From Lysobacteraceae bacterium (GTDB lineage Bacteria; Pseudomonadota; Gammaproteobacteria; Xanthomonadales; Rhodanobacteraceae), in assembly GCA_018970895.1 (NCBI GenBank), contig JAGWVM010000018.1, positions 1 to 37,609 of the forward strand: DNA of 37,609 nt, given 5' to 3'. Shown one piece after another: positions 8,284-17,023 of this stretch. A program made the position numbers and the translations under genes. The notes beneath the pieces are model-generated. The model saw only the letters and a list, made by a program, of their open reading frames with translations, did not search any database and was not told the DNA's origin. The first letter of the stretch is position 1. The number at the start of each line of letters is the position of its first letter.

Positions 8284-9335
8284 GGATGCACCCGGTCGAT
8301 CACCACGGCGATGGGCTGCGTCCGCGCCGTGGGGACCACGCCGGCACTGCCCTCCAGGTCGCCGGCCTGGCCAATGGCCTGGCCGCTGTGGCTGATGCGC
8401 GCACCGACGACCACGGACGACGCCGAGGACAGGTCCATCGACGGCGCCATCGCCATCGCGTCGGTGAGTTCGACCGTGGTCGGCAGTTTGCCGGCGTCAA
8501 GTCGCGCCACCGCCAGCGGCATCGGCGGGCCGTGCTCGGCGCGGGCATACACGAACAGGGTGTCGCCGGGGCGTACCTTGTCGCGCAACGCCTGCGCCAG
8601 GCTGACCCGTACGGTCAGCCTCGGTGCGTCCGCCTTGGCCGCCGGCGCGCTGCTGCTTGCCGCGGGGGCGGGCGCACCGCCGGCGCGCGCGTCGGCCACG
8701 GCGATCTGCTGGGCCACGGCTTTGGCCACGCTGGACCCGGGTGTGAGCAGCGGCTGCAGCTGGCGCCAGGTGGCGGCGGCTTCGGCGTAATGCTCGAGCT
8801 GGAAGTCGCTGATGCCGAGCAGCCACAGCGCGCGCTGGTTGTCCGGGGTGAGCTTTAGCGCCTGTTGCAGCAGCTCGCGCGCTCGGCCGTCGATGCGGTG
8901 ATCCGGCCGCACCATGGAATCGGCCTCGGCCCAGCCAATCATCGGCAGCGGATCGTTCGGAAGCAGACGCAGCAGCTGGCCGTAGGCATCGCGCGCCTCG
9001 GCATTCTGGCCCAGCGTCGCCGTGGTCTGCGCCAGCAGCATCCAGCCCTGGCTGTCGTCAGGTGCTTCCTTGAGGTGGGCGCGCAGTTGGGCCAGCGCCT
9101 GGTTCACGTTCATGGCCGGGACCTGCTTGGCCACGCCGTCGAGTGCCTGCGGCGTGCCGACCGTGAGGTACAGGCCGGCCGCGGCGAGCGGCAGGACGAA
9201 GGCGATGCCCAGAGCGAGGACGAAGATCCCGCGGGGACGGCCCTGGGCGCGACCGTGACGCATCAGCGGCCAGAGCAGCAGCAGCAGGCTCGCCGCGATC
9301 ATGATCGCGGCGATGATGTAGAACAGGATTTTCAC
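8280..9335 (-). CDS. ccmI: Cytochrome c maturation protein CcmI (CycH)
   Basis: A 351-aa inner-membrane protein that holds apocytochrome c for heme attachment in System I maturation. Two N-terminal membrane spans (about 3-23 and 35-57) enclose a short cytoplasmic loop. A periplasmic TPR region follows (about 85-215, e.g. GWMLLAQTTATLGQNAEA and ALWLLGISDFQLEHYAEA). The C-terminal domain (about 245-351) has the beta-rich CcmI look. The start is GTG at 9333-9335, overlapping the ccmH stop by 4 nt (GTGA); the open frame upstream is ccmH and ccmG antiframe. Its own stop overlaps the start of the MetX-family gene in the same way. Confidence 0.92.
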   Translation of the reverse strand: MKILFYIIAAIMIAASLLLLLWPLMRHGRAQGRPRGIFVLALGIAFVLPLAAAGLYLTVGTPQALDGVAKQVPAMNVNQALAQLRAHLKEAPDDSQGWMLLAQTTATLGQNAEARDAYGQLLRLLPNDPLPMIGWAEADSMVRPDHRIDGRARELLQQALKLTPDNQRALWLLGISDFQLEHYAEAAATWRQLQPLLTPGSSVAKAVAQQIAVADARAGGAPAPAASSSAPAAKADAPRLTVRVSLAQALRDKVRPGDTLFVYARAEHGPPMPLAVARLDAGKLPTTVELTDAMAMAPSMDLSSASSVVVGARISHSGQAIGQAGDLEGSAGVVPTARTQPIAVVIDRVHP

Positions 9336-9772
9336 CAGTCGTCCCCGTGGTCGATGGCCGGCGGCGGCGCGCCGGAGCGAGAGCGTTTGCGGATGGTCAC
9401 CACCACCACGGCGGCGCCGGCCAGCAGGATCAGCAGCGGTCCGAACCAGAGGACCCAGGTGGTGGGATTCACCGGCGGGTCGTACAGCACGTAGTCGGAG
9501 TAGCGGGCCACCAGGTACTGCTTGATCTGGTCGTCGCTGCGGCCGTCCTGCATCAGGCGGAAAACTTCGTGTCGCAGGTCGCGCGCGATCGGCGCGTTGG
9601 AGTCGGCCAGCGTCTCGTTCTGGCACATCGGGCAGCGCAGCTGCGCGGTGAGGTGCTGGAAGCGCAGTTCCTGCGCGTGGTCCTTGAACGGCAGCGGCTC
9701 GATCGCCTGCGCGGCGGCGAGCCCGGCGAACAGCGCGAGGACGACGGTCAGGAGCAGGACCAGGCGCTTCAT
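9332..9772 (-). CDS. ccmH: Cytochrome c maturation protein CcmH (apocytochrome thiol reductant)
   Basis: A 146-aa periplasmic thioredox protein anchored by a C-terminal span. Residues 1-22 form a cleavable-looking signal (LALFAGLAAAQA). The hallmark LRCPMCQ motif with C47 and C50 follows, then the conserved RY.DYVLY.PP segment, a membrane span (about 108-127) and a short basic tail. It is the short CcmH type, with the TPR part encoded separately as CcmI. Start ATG 9770-9772 overlaps the ccmG stop (ATGA) and its stop overlaps ccmI (GTGA). Confidence 0.94.
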   Translation of the reverse strand: MKRLVLLLTVVLALFAGLAAAQAIEPLPFKDHAQELRFQHLTAQLRCPMCQNETLADSNAPIARDLRHEVFRLMQDGRSDDQIKQYLVARYSDYVLYDPPVNPTTWVLWFGPLLILLAGAAVVVVTIRKRSRSGAPPPAIDHGDDW

Positions 9773-10311
9773 TGCGACTCCTTCGCCAGTGCGGCGATCG
9801 CCGGCTTGAGTTCCTTCTCGATCACCTCGGGGGTGAACGGTCCGATGCGCTTGTAGCGGATCACGCCCTTGGCATCGATGAGGAACGTCTCCGGTGCCGC
9901 ATAGACGCCGAAGTCGATCGCGGTCTGGCCAGTCACGTCGGCCACCAGCACCTGGTACGGATTGCCGTGCCTGGCCAGCCAGGCCTTGGCGTCGCCGGGC
10001 TGGTCCTTGTAGTTGTAGCCGACCAGCTTGACGCCCAGCGTCGGTCCTTCGGCCTCGAGCAGCGGGTGTTCCACTGCGCACTCGATGCACCAGCTCGCGA
10101 ACACGTTGAGCAGATAGGGCTTGCCCAGCAGGTCCTTCTTGGTGACCACCTTGGCCGGGTCATACAGCTCGGGCAGGGCGAACTCGGGAGCCGGCTTGTT
10201 GATCAGCGGGGAGGGGATCGCGGTCTGGTCGTGGTGGCTGTTCCACCAGATGCCGAAGCCGAACAGACCGCACAGGGCGAGGAACGCAATGAACGGAATC
10301 AAGCGGCTCAT
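9769..10311 (-). CDS. ccmG: Thiol:disulfide interchange protein CcmG/DsbE
   Basis: A 180-aa membrane-tethered thioredoxin-like protein that keeps CcmH and the CXXCH of apocytochrome c reduced. There is one N-terminal span (about 4-23), then a thioredoxin fold with the active site W74-C75-I-E-C78. The family-typical GVY.APETFLID segment contains the cis-Pro region. The acidic Glu between the cysteines is less common than the Pro-containing forms I know (for example WCPTC), but the rest is standard. Start ATG 10309-10311 overlaps the ccmF stop (ATGA). Confidence 0.94.
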   Translation of the reverse strand: MSRLIPFIAFLALCGLFGFGIWWNSHHDQTAIPSPLINKPAPEFALPELYDPAKVVTKKDLLGKPYLLNVFASWCIECAVEHPLLEAEGPTLGVKLVGYNYKDQPGDAKAWLARHGNPYQVLVADVTGQTAIDFGVYAAPETFLIDAKGVIRYKRIGPFTPEVIEKELKPAIAALAKESQ

Positions 10312-12308
10312 GCGTGCGATTCTCGCGCCGTAGCCAGTGGTTCCCCGGCCTTGGCGCCTGCGGGCTCCATGCGCTCGCTTTCGGCCACACGGCGGGTACG
10401 GAAGCGGCGATCGCCCGCGGCGACGAAGCCGCCGAGCATCATGAACAGGCCACCGGCCCACAGCCAGCGCACGAACGGCTTCACGTACAGGCGCATGGCC
10501 CACGCGCCGCCGAGGTCGTTCGGGTTCATCGGCTCGCCCAGCGCCACGTAGAGATCGCGGGTGATCCCGGGGTCGATCGCCGATTCGGTCTGCACCTGCT
10601 CGCGCGTATAGGTGCGCTTCTGCGGATGCATCACGCCGACCACCGAGCCGTCCTTCGACACGGTGATCGAGCCCTGGCTGCCCGTCCAGTTCGGACCGCT
10701 GGTCTGCTTCACGCCATCGAAACGGAAGCTGTAGCTGCCGATGGTCTGGGTGTCGCCCGGTGCCATGCGCACGTCTCGCGTGACGCTGAGCGATTCGGAA
10801 AGCAGCACGCCGGCCAGGAAGATGCCGACGCCGAAGTGCGCCAGCAGCATGCCGGCCATCTCCGCCGGATAGCGCCGGCCGGCCGGCACCTCGCGGTAGC
10901 GCTTGTAGACATAGAGCAGGGTGCCGACCACGCACCACACGGCGGATGCCACGCCGACCAGCGCGCGGGTACGTCCGTGGACCAGGAACGCCGCCACGAT
11001 CGCGCAGGCCAGCGCGGCGATGCCGGCGCGCAGCGCGATCGGGCCGATGACCCCCGGTTCGCCGCGGCCCCACCGCAGGAACGGCCCGAACGGGAGCAGC
11101 AGTACCACCGGCGCCATCAGCAGCGGGAACAGGAACCCGAAGTAGGGTGGCCCGACCGAGATCCGGCCCAGGTTGAACGCATCGCCGATCAGCGGGAACA
11201 GTGTGCCCAGCAGCACCATCGCCGCCGCCACGGTGAACATCAGGTTGCCGATCAGCACCGCCGTCTCGCGCGAGACCACCGCGAACGGCTTGCCGCCGGC
11301 GACCTTCGGCGCGCGCAGCGCGTACAGCAGCAGCGAACCACCCACCACGATTGCGAGGAAGCCCAGGATGAACAGGCCGCGGCGGGGGTCGGACGCGAAG
11401 GCGTGCACCGAGGTCAGCACGCCCGAGCGCACCAGGAAGGTACCGAGCAGCGACAGCGAGAAGGCGAAGATCGACAGCAGGATGGTCCACGCACGCAGCG
11501 AGCCGCGCTTTTCCGTGACTGCCTGCGCGTGGATCAGCGCGGTGCCGACCAGCCAGGGCATGAAACTGGCGTTCTCCACCGGATCCCAGAACCACCAGCC
11601 GCCCCAGCCGAGCTCCGCGTAGGCCCACCAGCTGCCGGCCACGATGCCGGCGGTGAGGAAGGCCCAGGCGACGTTGGTCCACGAGCGCGCCCAGCGCACC
11701 CAGCTCTGCTCCATGCCGCCACCGAGCAGGGCCGCGATGGAGAACGCGAACGCGACCGAGAAGCCGACGTAGCCCATGTAGATCACGGGCGGATGGAAGG
11801 TCATGCCCGGATCCTGCAGCACCGGGTTCAGGTCGCCGCCGTCGGCGGGCATCGGCAGCAGGCGGGTGAACGGATTGGAGGTGAACAGGATGAAGGCGAG
11901 GAAGCCCACCGAGACCAGGCCCAGTATCCCGAGCACGCGCGCGACGAAGTCATCCGGCAGGTTGCGGCTGAACGCGGCGACGGCGAGCGTCCACAGGTTG
12001 AGGATCAGCACCCACAGCAGCATCGAGCCTTCGTGCGCGCCCCAGACCGCCGCGATGCGGTAGTACCAGGGCAACGCCAGGTTGGAGTTGTCTGCCACGT
12101 AGGCGACCGAGAAATCGAAGCGCAGGAACGCCCACACCAGCAGCGCGAACGCGACCATCACGAAGGCCGCCTGGCCGGCGGCGGCCGGTCGCGCCGTGGC
12201 GATCAGGGCGCGGTTGCCGCGCCAGGCGCCGACCAGCGGGAGGATGCTTTGCGCCAGCGCCAGCAGCAGGGCGAGGACAAGGGCGAGCTGGCCGAGTTCG
12301 GGAGTCAT
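10308..12308 (-). CDS. ccmF: Cytochrome c heme lyase subunit CcmF
   Basis: A 666-aa polytopic inner-membrane protein, the core of the heme-to-apocytochrome synthetase in System I. About 14-15 hydrophobic segments are visible. The tryptophan-rich heme-handling motif WGGWWFWDPVEN (about 234-245) is intact, as is the conserved SPFT-like NPFTRLLP region before it, and a large periplasmic domain (about 510-610) precedes the last span. The length matches full-length CcmF. ATG at 12306-12308 begins MTPELGQ, a normal CcmF N-terminus, 29 nt after ccmE. Confidence 0.95.
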   Translation of the reverse strand: MTPELGQLALVLALLLALAQSILPLVGAWRGNRALIATARPAAAGQAAFVMVAFALLVWAFLRFDFSVAYVADNSNLALPWYYRIAAVWGAHEGSMLLWVLILNLWTLAVAAFSRNLPDDFVARVLGILGLVSVGFLAFILFTSNPFTRLLPMPADGGDLNPVLQDPGMTFHPPVIYMGYVGFSVAFAFSIAALLGGGMEQSWVRWARSWTNVAWAFLTAGIVAGSWWAYAELGWGGWWFWDPVENASFMPWLVGTALIHAQAVTEKRGSLRAWTILLSIFAFSLSLLGTFLVRSGVLTSVHAFASDPRRGLFILGFLAIVVGGSLLLYALRAPKVAGGKPFAVVSRETAVLIGNLMFTVAAAMVLLGTLFPLIGDAFNLGRISVGPPYFGFLFPLLMAPVVLLLPFGPFLRWGRGEPGVIGPIALRAGIAALACAIVAAFLVHGRTRALVGVASAVWCVVGTLLYVYKRYREVPAGRRYPAEMAGMLLAHFGVGIFLAGVLLSESLSVTRDVRMAPGDTQTIGSYSFRFDGVKQTSGPNWTGSQGSITVSKDGSVVGVMHPQKRTYTREQVQTESAIDPGITRDLYVALGEPMNPNDLGGAWAMRLYVKPFVRWLWAGGLFMMLGGFVAAGDRRFRTRRVAESERMEPAGAKAGEPLATARESHA

Positions 12309-12337
12309 GGCGGTTACCGTGTCTGTGTCGCGTCGGT

Positions 12338-12814
12338 TCAGGGCTGGGGCGCGGAGGGCGGGGTGCCGCCGGTCTCGGCAAGCTTGCGGCCCTTGTGGGC
12401 CTTCGCCATGGCGTCCTTCAGTTCTTTCGGCATGTAGGTCTCGTCGTGCTTGGCCAGCACCTCGGTCGCCACGAAATGGCCGTTTTCCATATGGCCGGTG
12501 GTGATCACCGACTGGTTGTCGCGGAACAGGTCGGGAAGGATGCCGGTGTATTCCACCGGCATGGCGCCGTCGGCATCGACGACGGTGAAGGTCACCTTCA
12601 GCGAGTCGCTGGAGCGCTGGATCGAGCCTTCCTTGACCATGCCGCCCAGGCGGAACGTCTTGTAGTCGCGGGCCTGGCCCTCCTGCACCTGGCTGGGGGT
12701 GAACAGGTAGTTCATGTTCTTCTGCAGGGCGAACACGGTCAGGCCGCCGGCGACCGCCGCGGCGATCAGGACCATGACGACGATGATGAGCCGGCGCTTG
12801 CGGGTGGGGTTCAT
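12338..12814 (-). CDS. ccmE: Heme chaperone CcmE
   Basis: A 158-aa periplasmic heme chaperone anchored by an N-terminal span (about 8-30) after a short basic cytoplasmic tail (NPTRKRR). It carries heme covalently on a His before handing it to CcmF/H. H123 in [10 protein letters not shown] is that residue, with Y127 as the expected axial ligand. The preceding OB-fold has the typical RLGGMV.EGS segment. The C-terminal tail is Pro/Gly-rich. 27 nt after ccmD and 29 nt before ccmF. Confidence 0.95.
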   Translation of the reverse strand: MNPTRKRRLIIVVMVLIAAAVAGGLTVFALQKNMNYLFTPSQVQEGQARDYKTFRLGGMVKEGSIQRSSDSLKVTFTVVDADGAMPVEYTGILPDLFRDNQSVITTGHMENGHFVATEVLAKHDETYMPKELKDAMAKAHKGRKLAETGGTPPSAPQP

Positions 12815-12841
12815 GAAGGTGATCCGGGGAATGGCGGGCGG

Positions 12842-13036
12842 TCAGGCGTCGTTGGGAGTATCGGCGTGGCGCTGCTGGCGCGCGGCCTGCCGCGCCAGGC
12901 GGGCGCGCAGTTCACGCAGCACGCGGCGGCGGCGCAACACCGGCGCGAGGGCATCGGCGAGCAGCACGACCAGGAATATCGCGTACGACGGCCATACGTA
13001 GGCTGCGTAGCCGCCCATGGCGAGGAAAGGAGTCAT
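12842..13036 (-). CDS. ccmD: Heme exporter protein CcmD
   Basis: A 64-aa single-span protein that helps release holo-CcmE from the CcmABC complex. The pattern is typical: MGGYAAYVWPSYAIF leads into one membrane helix (about 12-32), followed by a very basic cytoplasmic tail (RRRRVLRELRARLAR). The start ATG at 13034-13036 overlaps the ccmC stop by 4 nt (ATGA) and is preceded by the AGG-rich end of ccmC. It is too short to be safe from motif alone, but the position between ccmC and ccmE makes the call firm. Confidence 0.9.
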   Translation of the reverse strand: MTPFLAMGGYAAYVWPSYAIFLVVLLADALAPVLRRRRVLRELRARLARQAARQQRHADTPNDA

Positions 13037-13791
13037 CCCGGGTGCTCCTCCGAGGCGATCCGGCGGACCCAGTCCTTGCCGCTTTCCAGCGAAAGCAGGT
13101 CGGCGCGCACCCGCGAGCAGAGGCTGAACACGTAGTAGCACTTGGTGGCGACCATCATCGTCAGCAGCGGCCAGATCATCGAGCCGCTCATGGTCGACGG
13201 GCCGAACAGGCGCACCGTGGATCCCTGGTGCAGGGTGTTCCACCAGTTCACCGAGAAGTGCACGATCGGCACGTTGATGATGCCGATCAGGGCGAGGAAG
13301 GCCGCGGCGCGCGCACCCTGGCGACGGTCCTCGAACGCGTGGTAGAGGCCGATCACGCCGAGGTACAGGAACAGCAGCACCAGCTCGGAGGTGAGCCGGG
13401 CATCCCAGGTCCACCACGTGCCCCACATGCGCACACCCCACAGCGAGCCGGTGGTCAGGGTGATCAGCGTGAACGCCGCGCCGATCGGCGCCGACTCCAT
13501 GGCGACCACCTCGGCCAGCTTGATCCGCCAGACCAGCGCGATGAAGGCCGATACTGCCATTACGGCGTAGATGAACAGGCCCATCCACGCGCTGGGCACG
13601 TGCACGAAGATGATGCGGTAATCGTCGCCTTGCTGGTAATCCGCCGGCGCCAGCACCAGGCCGCCGTACATCGCGACCAGGCCCAGCACGATGGCCAGCG
13701 CGAGCATCCACGGACGCAGCTTGCCGGCGAAGCGGTAGAAGGTCGGTGGCGAACCGAGCTTGTGCAACCAGAGTGGAATCCAGCTGGACAT
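13033..13791 (-). CDS. ccmC: Heme exporter/handling protein CcmC
   Basis: A 252-aa six-span inner-membrane protein that loads heme onto CcmE. The heme-handling motif WGTWWTWDARLTSEL (about 130-144) is intact, and the two flanking periplasmic His positions expected of the family are present (FVHVPSAWM near 65 and VHFSVNWWNTLHQ near 190). The start ATG 13789-13791 gives MSSWIPLW; the open frame continues upstream only as antiframe of ccmB. 5 nt after ccmB; its stop overlaps ccmD. Confidence 0.95.
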   Translation of the reverse strand: MSSWIPLWLHKLGSPPTFYRFAGKLRPWMLALAIVLGLVAMYGGLVLAPADYQQGDDYRIIFVHVPSAWMGLFIYAVMAVSAFIALVWRIKLAEVVAMESAPIGAAFTLITLTTGSLWGVRMWGTWWTWDARLTSELVLLFLYLGVIGLYHAFEDRRQGARAAAFLALIGIINVPIVHFSVNWWNTLHQGSTVRLFGPSTMSGSMIWPLLTMMVATKCYYVFSLCSRVRADLLSLESGKDWVRRIASEEHPG

Positions 13792-13796
13792 GGGGG

Positions 13797-14483
13797 TCAG
13801 GCGTCCAAGGCTATGCGAAGGGCGGCGGCGCAGGCCAGCGGGGCCAGCACCAGGGCCAGCGCCAGGGCGGCGCCGAGCCATGCGATCGGGGCAATCCACG
13901 GCAGGCCCTGCTGGGCTGCAGCCAGCGCGCCGGCGGCAAAGATCACCACGGGTACGCACAGGGGCAGCAGCATCAGGGCGAGCAGCATACCAGAGCGTCG
14001 CGTGCCGGCCGTCAGTGCCACCAGCACCGCACCGAGCAGGCTGAGCATGGGCGTGGCCAGCGCCAGGGCGAGCAGCAGCACTGGCATCGCCGTCGCCGGC
14101 AGCTGCAGCATGCTGGCCAGCATCGGCGCGATCACGATCAGCGGCAGCGCGGTGGTGAGCCAGTGGGCGAGGATCTTCATGCCCAGCATCAGCGCAAGAG
14201 GCTGCGGGGCCAGCACCAGCTGCTCCAGCGAGCCGTCCTCGATGTCGCTGCGGAACATGCCGTCCAGCGCCAGCAGCATCGCCAGCAGCACGGTGACCAG
14301 CACGGCGCCGCCGGCGATCCGCTGCAGCAGGGCGTTCTCCGGGCCCAGTGCGAACGGGAACAGGGTGGTGACGATCAGCGCGTAGAGCACCGGCATGGCG
14401 ATGTCGCCGCGGCGACGCCATGCGAGGGTGAGATCGCGTTGCAGGACGGCAGCGCAGGCGCGCCCGAGCGTGGCCTGGCTCAT
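13797..14483 (-). CDS. ccmB: Heme exporter protein CcmB (ABC permease)
   Basis: A 228-aa membrane subunit with six hydrophobic segments. It pairs with the CcmA ATPase to release heme-loaded CcmE. The conserved stretch [17 protein letters not shown] (about 75-91) is characteristic of CcmB and lies on the cytoplasmic side. The ATG at 14481-14483 overlaps the ccmA stop (ATGA), so ATPase and permease are translationally coupled. Confidence 0.94.
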   Translation of the reverse strand: MSQATLGRACAAVLQRDLTLAWRRRGDIAMPVLYALIVTTLFPFALGPENALLQRIAGGAVLVTVLLAMLLALDGMFRSDIEDGSLEQLVLAPQPLALMLGMKILAHWLTTALPLIVIAPMLASMLQLPATAMPVLLLALALATPMLSLLGAVLVALTAGTRRSGMLLALMLLPLCVPVVIFAAGALAAAQQGLPWIAPIAWLGAALALALVLAPLACAAALRIALDA

Positions 14484-15109
14484 GCGTGCATCCGGATCCG
14501 CCGCGGCTCGCCGCCGTGGAAGCTCACTGCGCCGTGGCTGGTGACCAGCGCGGCACCGCCAGCGGCGACGTGGCCTTCGAGCAGGCGGTTGACCAGCGCG
14601 ATGCCCTGGCGGTCGAGGTTGGCGTACGGCTCGTCCAGCAGCCACAGCGTGGCCGGCACCAGCCGCAGCCGCGCCAGTGCGGCGCGCTTCTTCTGGCCGG
14701 CGGAGAGTCGCCGCACCGGTTCGTCCTCGTAACCCGCCAGCCCGACGTCGTGCAGGGCACGCTCGGGGTTGGTGCCCTCGCACGTCCCATGCAGGCCGGC
14801 GGCGATGCGCAGGTTTTCGCGCGGGCTGAGGTCGCCCTTGAGGCCGAGCTGGTGGCCGAGGAAGACGATCTCGCCGGCGCACTCGTCGCGCCGCAGCGGC
14901 TCGCCGCGCCAGCGGAGTTCCCCTGCGTCCACGTGCAGCAGGCCGGCGAGCACGCGAAGCAGTGTGGTCTTGCCGCTGCCGTTGTCGCCCTCCACCAGCG
15001 CCAGCTGGCCCGCGTGAAGCTCGAAGTCGAGCGGGCCGAACACCGGCTCGTCCTGGCGCAAAAAGCTCAGCGAGGCAGCCGCGAGCAGGGGTGGGGGGGC
15101 AACGGTCAT
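14480..15109 (-). CDS. ccmA: Heme exporter ATP-binding protein CcmA
   Basis: A 209-aa ABC ATPase. Walker A is GDNGSGKT (41-48), the signature is LSAGQKKR in the Ala form usual for CcmA, and Walker B runs into [10 protein letters not shown]. An H-loop His follows in TSHG. I choose ATG 15107-15109 (MTVAPPP); a longer version from TTG at 15127 adds six residues but has no better ribosome site. GAGAGG directly abuts the ATG, too close for normal use. First gene of the ccm run, 60 nt after the DUF3293 stop. Confidence 0.93.
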   Translation of the reverse strand: MTVAPPPLLAAASLSFLRQDEPVFGPLDFELHAGQLALVEGDNGSGKTTLLRVLAGLLHVDAGELRWRGEPLRRDECAGEIVFLGHQLGLKGDLSPRENLRIAAGLHGTCEGTNPERALHDVGLAGYEDEPVRRLSAGQKKRAALARLRLVPATLWLLDEPYANLDRQGIALVNRLLEGHVAAGGAALVTSHGAVSFHGGEPRRIRMHA

Positions 15110-15116
15110 CCTCTCG

Positions 15117-15146
15117 ATTGTCCGCAATGCCCGCAGCGCTTGTCCA
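15117..15146 (-). promoter_or_regulatory. Candidate promoter for ccmA, possibly giving a leaderless start
   Basis: On the minus strand TGGACA (15141-15146, five of six consensus bases) is followed after 18 bp by GACAAT (15117-15122, four of six). The predicted start would fall within a base or two of the ccmA ATG at 15109, so the mRNA would have almost no leader. The upstream genes may also read through. Confidence 0.35.
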
Positions 15147-15169
15147 TGCGGTTCGCTGTCGCCGTTGAC

Positions 15170-15589
15170 TCAGGTCAGTTCTGCCGTCCAGACCAGCCGC
15201 ACCGGACCGGGACCGGTGCCGGCGAGGTGGGCGAGCTGGCCGAAGGCGTATGCGAGACGACCGAGCGACCCGTGCGGTGTGCCTATCGCGAACAGGCTGG
15301 GTTCGCGCCAGCAGCCCGCGCCGACGCCGGCAGCGACCAGGATGCGGCGGGTGCCGGGATCGGCGCGCAGAATGTTCAGCAGACGTCGCTGGGCGGCCCG
15401 GTTTACCACGGCGGGTGCAGGCTGCGAGCCGGGATGCCACGCGGTGATGAGTCCCCACGGCCCCGTCCCGACCCAGGGCCGCAGCGCTTCCGGCAGCGCG
15501 GCATCGATGTGGAGGCAGGCCGTGCCGCCACCCGGCAGGCGCACCCGATAGTCGGTGCGCCGGTAGGCAGCGAGCAGGCGATCATCCAT
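15170..15589 (-). CDS. DUF3293 domain protein
   Basis: A 139-aa soluble protein of the DUF3293 family, for which no function is known to me. The visible signature is LITAWHPGSQP (about 48-58), a region equivalent to the family's conserved Asn/Arg-rich helix (VVNRAAQRRLLNIL), WREPSLFAIG and a C-terminal aromatic/hydrophobic strand ending VRLVWTAEL. It starts at ATG 15587-15589 inside the last codons of kmo (8-nt overlap), so it is co-translated with kynurenine 3-monooxygenase. The overlap suggests co-expression, not a shared function. Confidence 0.8.
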   Translation of the reverse strand: MDDRLLAAYRRTDYRVRLPGGGTACLHIDAALPEALRPWVGTGPWGLITAWHPGSQPAPAVVNRAAQRRLLNILRADPGTRRILVAAGVGAGCWREPSLFAIGTPHGSLGRLAYAFGQLAHLAGTGPGPVRLVWTAELT

Positions 15590-16961
15590 GGGGGGGGTTC
15601 GGCAGCGGATCGAGCCGGTTGCGGAACAGCGCCACGGCCTCGTCGAGCGCAACCGCCTGCGGGTCGCCGCCGGCGCTGGCCAGCAGCTCGTCGAGCAGCG
15701 CGTCCTGCGCCTTGCCGCGGGTGTAGGCGAAGGCATAGGGCAGGCGGGTGAAGGTGACCATCCGGTAGCGCGCCATGAAGTGCGACGGGACCGCGTCGGC
15801 CAGGCGCAGGCCGAGCGCCCGCTTGGCCAGGTAGCCCGGGTCGGCGACCGAGTCACGCATCTCCACGTAGTTTTCCAGCGCCATGGCGGCGATCGCGTCG
15901 GCGTTCGGCTTGCGCCGGCGCTGGAACTCCGCGAACACGGTGGCCGGATCGGCCGGATCACCGGCGAGCAGCCCGGCCAGCTCGACCGCATCCTCCAGCC
16001 CGCAATTCATGCCCTGGCCGTGGAACGGCACCATCGCATGCGCGGCGTCACCGAGCAGCACGGCGCGGCCGTCGAGGTGCCAGCGGTCCAGGTAGAGCGT
16101 GTAGAGGTTCGGAGCCGGGTGCGCGCGGAAGTCCTCGGCGAACCCCGGCATCAGCGGCAGCAGGTCGGGAAACTCGGTGCGGAAAAAGTCCGCCGCGTGT
16201 TCCGCGTCCGGCAGCGTGGCGAAGCTCGGGTAGGGGCCGACGCCCGGCAGGAACAACGTCACCGTGAAGCTGCCCTCCGGATTCGGCAGGGCGATGCACA
16301 TGTGGCCGCCGCGTGGCCAGATGTGCAGGGCGTGCGGCTCGATCGCGAAACGTGCCGCGCCCGCGCCGGACCGGGAAGGAATCTCCAGTTCCTTGTAGGC
16401 GTGGCCGAGTGCCTCGACCCGCTCGCCCAGCGGCTGGACGTGGTGCATCGCCGTGCGCACGGCCGAGCCGGCGCCGTCGGCACCGAGCAGCAGTCCGAAC
16501 TCGTGGTGCCGGGTGCCGCCGCCGGCGTCGCGCAGGTGAAGGCGGCGCGCATCGAAGTCCACCTGCTCGACCACGTGGCCGAAGTGGAAGCGCACGCCGG
16601 CGGCTTCGGCGGCATCCAGCATCAGCTTGTTGAGCTCGCCGCGCGACACCGACCAGATCACCTCGCGGTCATCCAGTCCGTAGCGCTGCAGCTCAGGTGC
16701 CGAACTGCCGGTGTGCACCATGCGACCGCGCATCATCACCGACAGCGCCAGCACCGGTTCGGCGAGGCCGGCGGCGCGCAGGGCGTGCAGCCCGCGTTCG
16801 GCCAGTGCCAGGTTGATCGAGCGCCCGGCTTCGTAGCCGGCGGTGCGCGGGTCCGGGCGCTTCTCGAACACATCCACCGAAAAGCCGCACCGGGCAAGCA
16901 GGTGCGCGAGCAGGGCGCCGACCGGACCGCCGCCGGCGAGGGTGATGTTGGGCAGGGGCAC
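15582..16961 (-). CDS. kmo: Kynurenine 3-monooxygenase
   Basis: A 459-aa FAD- and NADPH-dependent hydroxylase that converts L-kynurenine to 3-hydroxykynurenine in tryptophan breakdown and quinolinate/NAD formation. The N-terminal Rossmann motif is G10-G11-G12-P-V-G15, followed by the KMO-typical GRSINLALAERG and the GADGAGSAVR second FAD motif. The third FAD motif is GDAAHAMVPFHGQGMNCGLED. A C-terminal region (FMARYRMVTFTRLPYAFAYTRG) matches bacterial KMOs. The start is GTG at 16959-16961, preceded only by a weak GGAA. Other kyn genes are not in the window, apart from a possible formamidase-like hydrolase at its left edge. Confidence 0.93.
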   Translation of the reverse strand: MPLPNITLAGGGPVGALLAHLLARCGFSVDVFEKRPDPRTAGYEAGRSINLALAERGLHALRAAGLAEPVLALSVMMRGRMVHTGSSAPELQRYGLDDREVIWSVSRGELNKLMLDAAEAAGVRFHFGHVVEQVDFDARRLHLRDAGGGTRHHEFGLLLGADGAGSAVRTAMHHVQPLGERVEALGHAYKELEIPSRSGAGAARFAIEPHALHIWPRGGHMCIALPNPEGSFTVTLFLPGVGPYPSFATLPDAEHAADFFRTEFPDLLPLMPGFAEDFRAHPAPNLYTLYLDRWHLDGRAVLLGDAAHAMVPFHGQGMNCGLEDAVELAGLLAGDPADPATVFAEFQRRRKPNADAIAAMALENYVEMRDSVADPGYLAKRALGLRLADAVPSHFMARYRMVTFTRLPYAFAYTRGKAQDALLDELLASAGGDPQAVALDEAVALFRNRLDPLPNPPHG

Positions 16962-17002
16962 GGCCGGTTCCGGGTGGGGCGACGATCGACGGGCGCGGCG
17001 GG

Positions 17003-17023
17003 AAAACCGGCGCCGGCGCCGGT
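17003..17023 (-). terminator. Intrinsic terminator overlapping the phaB stop codon
   Basis: A perfect 18-bp palindrome ACCGGCGCCGGCGCCGGT (17006-17023) is followed on the minus strand by TTTT and then CCC. It can fold as a 7-bp GC stem with a CCGG loop. Its first base on the minus strand is the last listed position here and is shared with the phaB stop codon (17023-17025). The T run is short, so efficiency is uncertain. Confidence 0.5.

Noticed and set aside
10314..12437. 707-codon plus-strand frame antisense to ccmF
   Set aside because: Composition is a shadow of ccmF, and the ccm genes on the other strand are complete and motif-supported.
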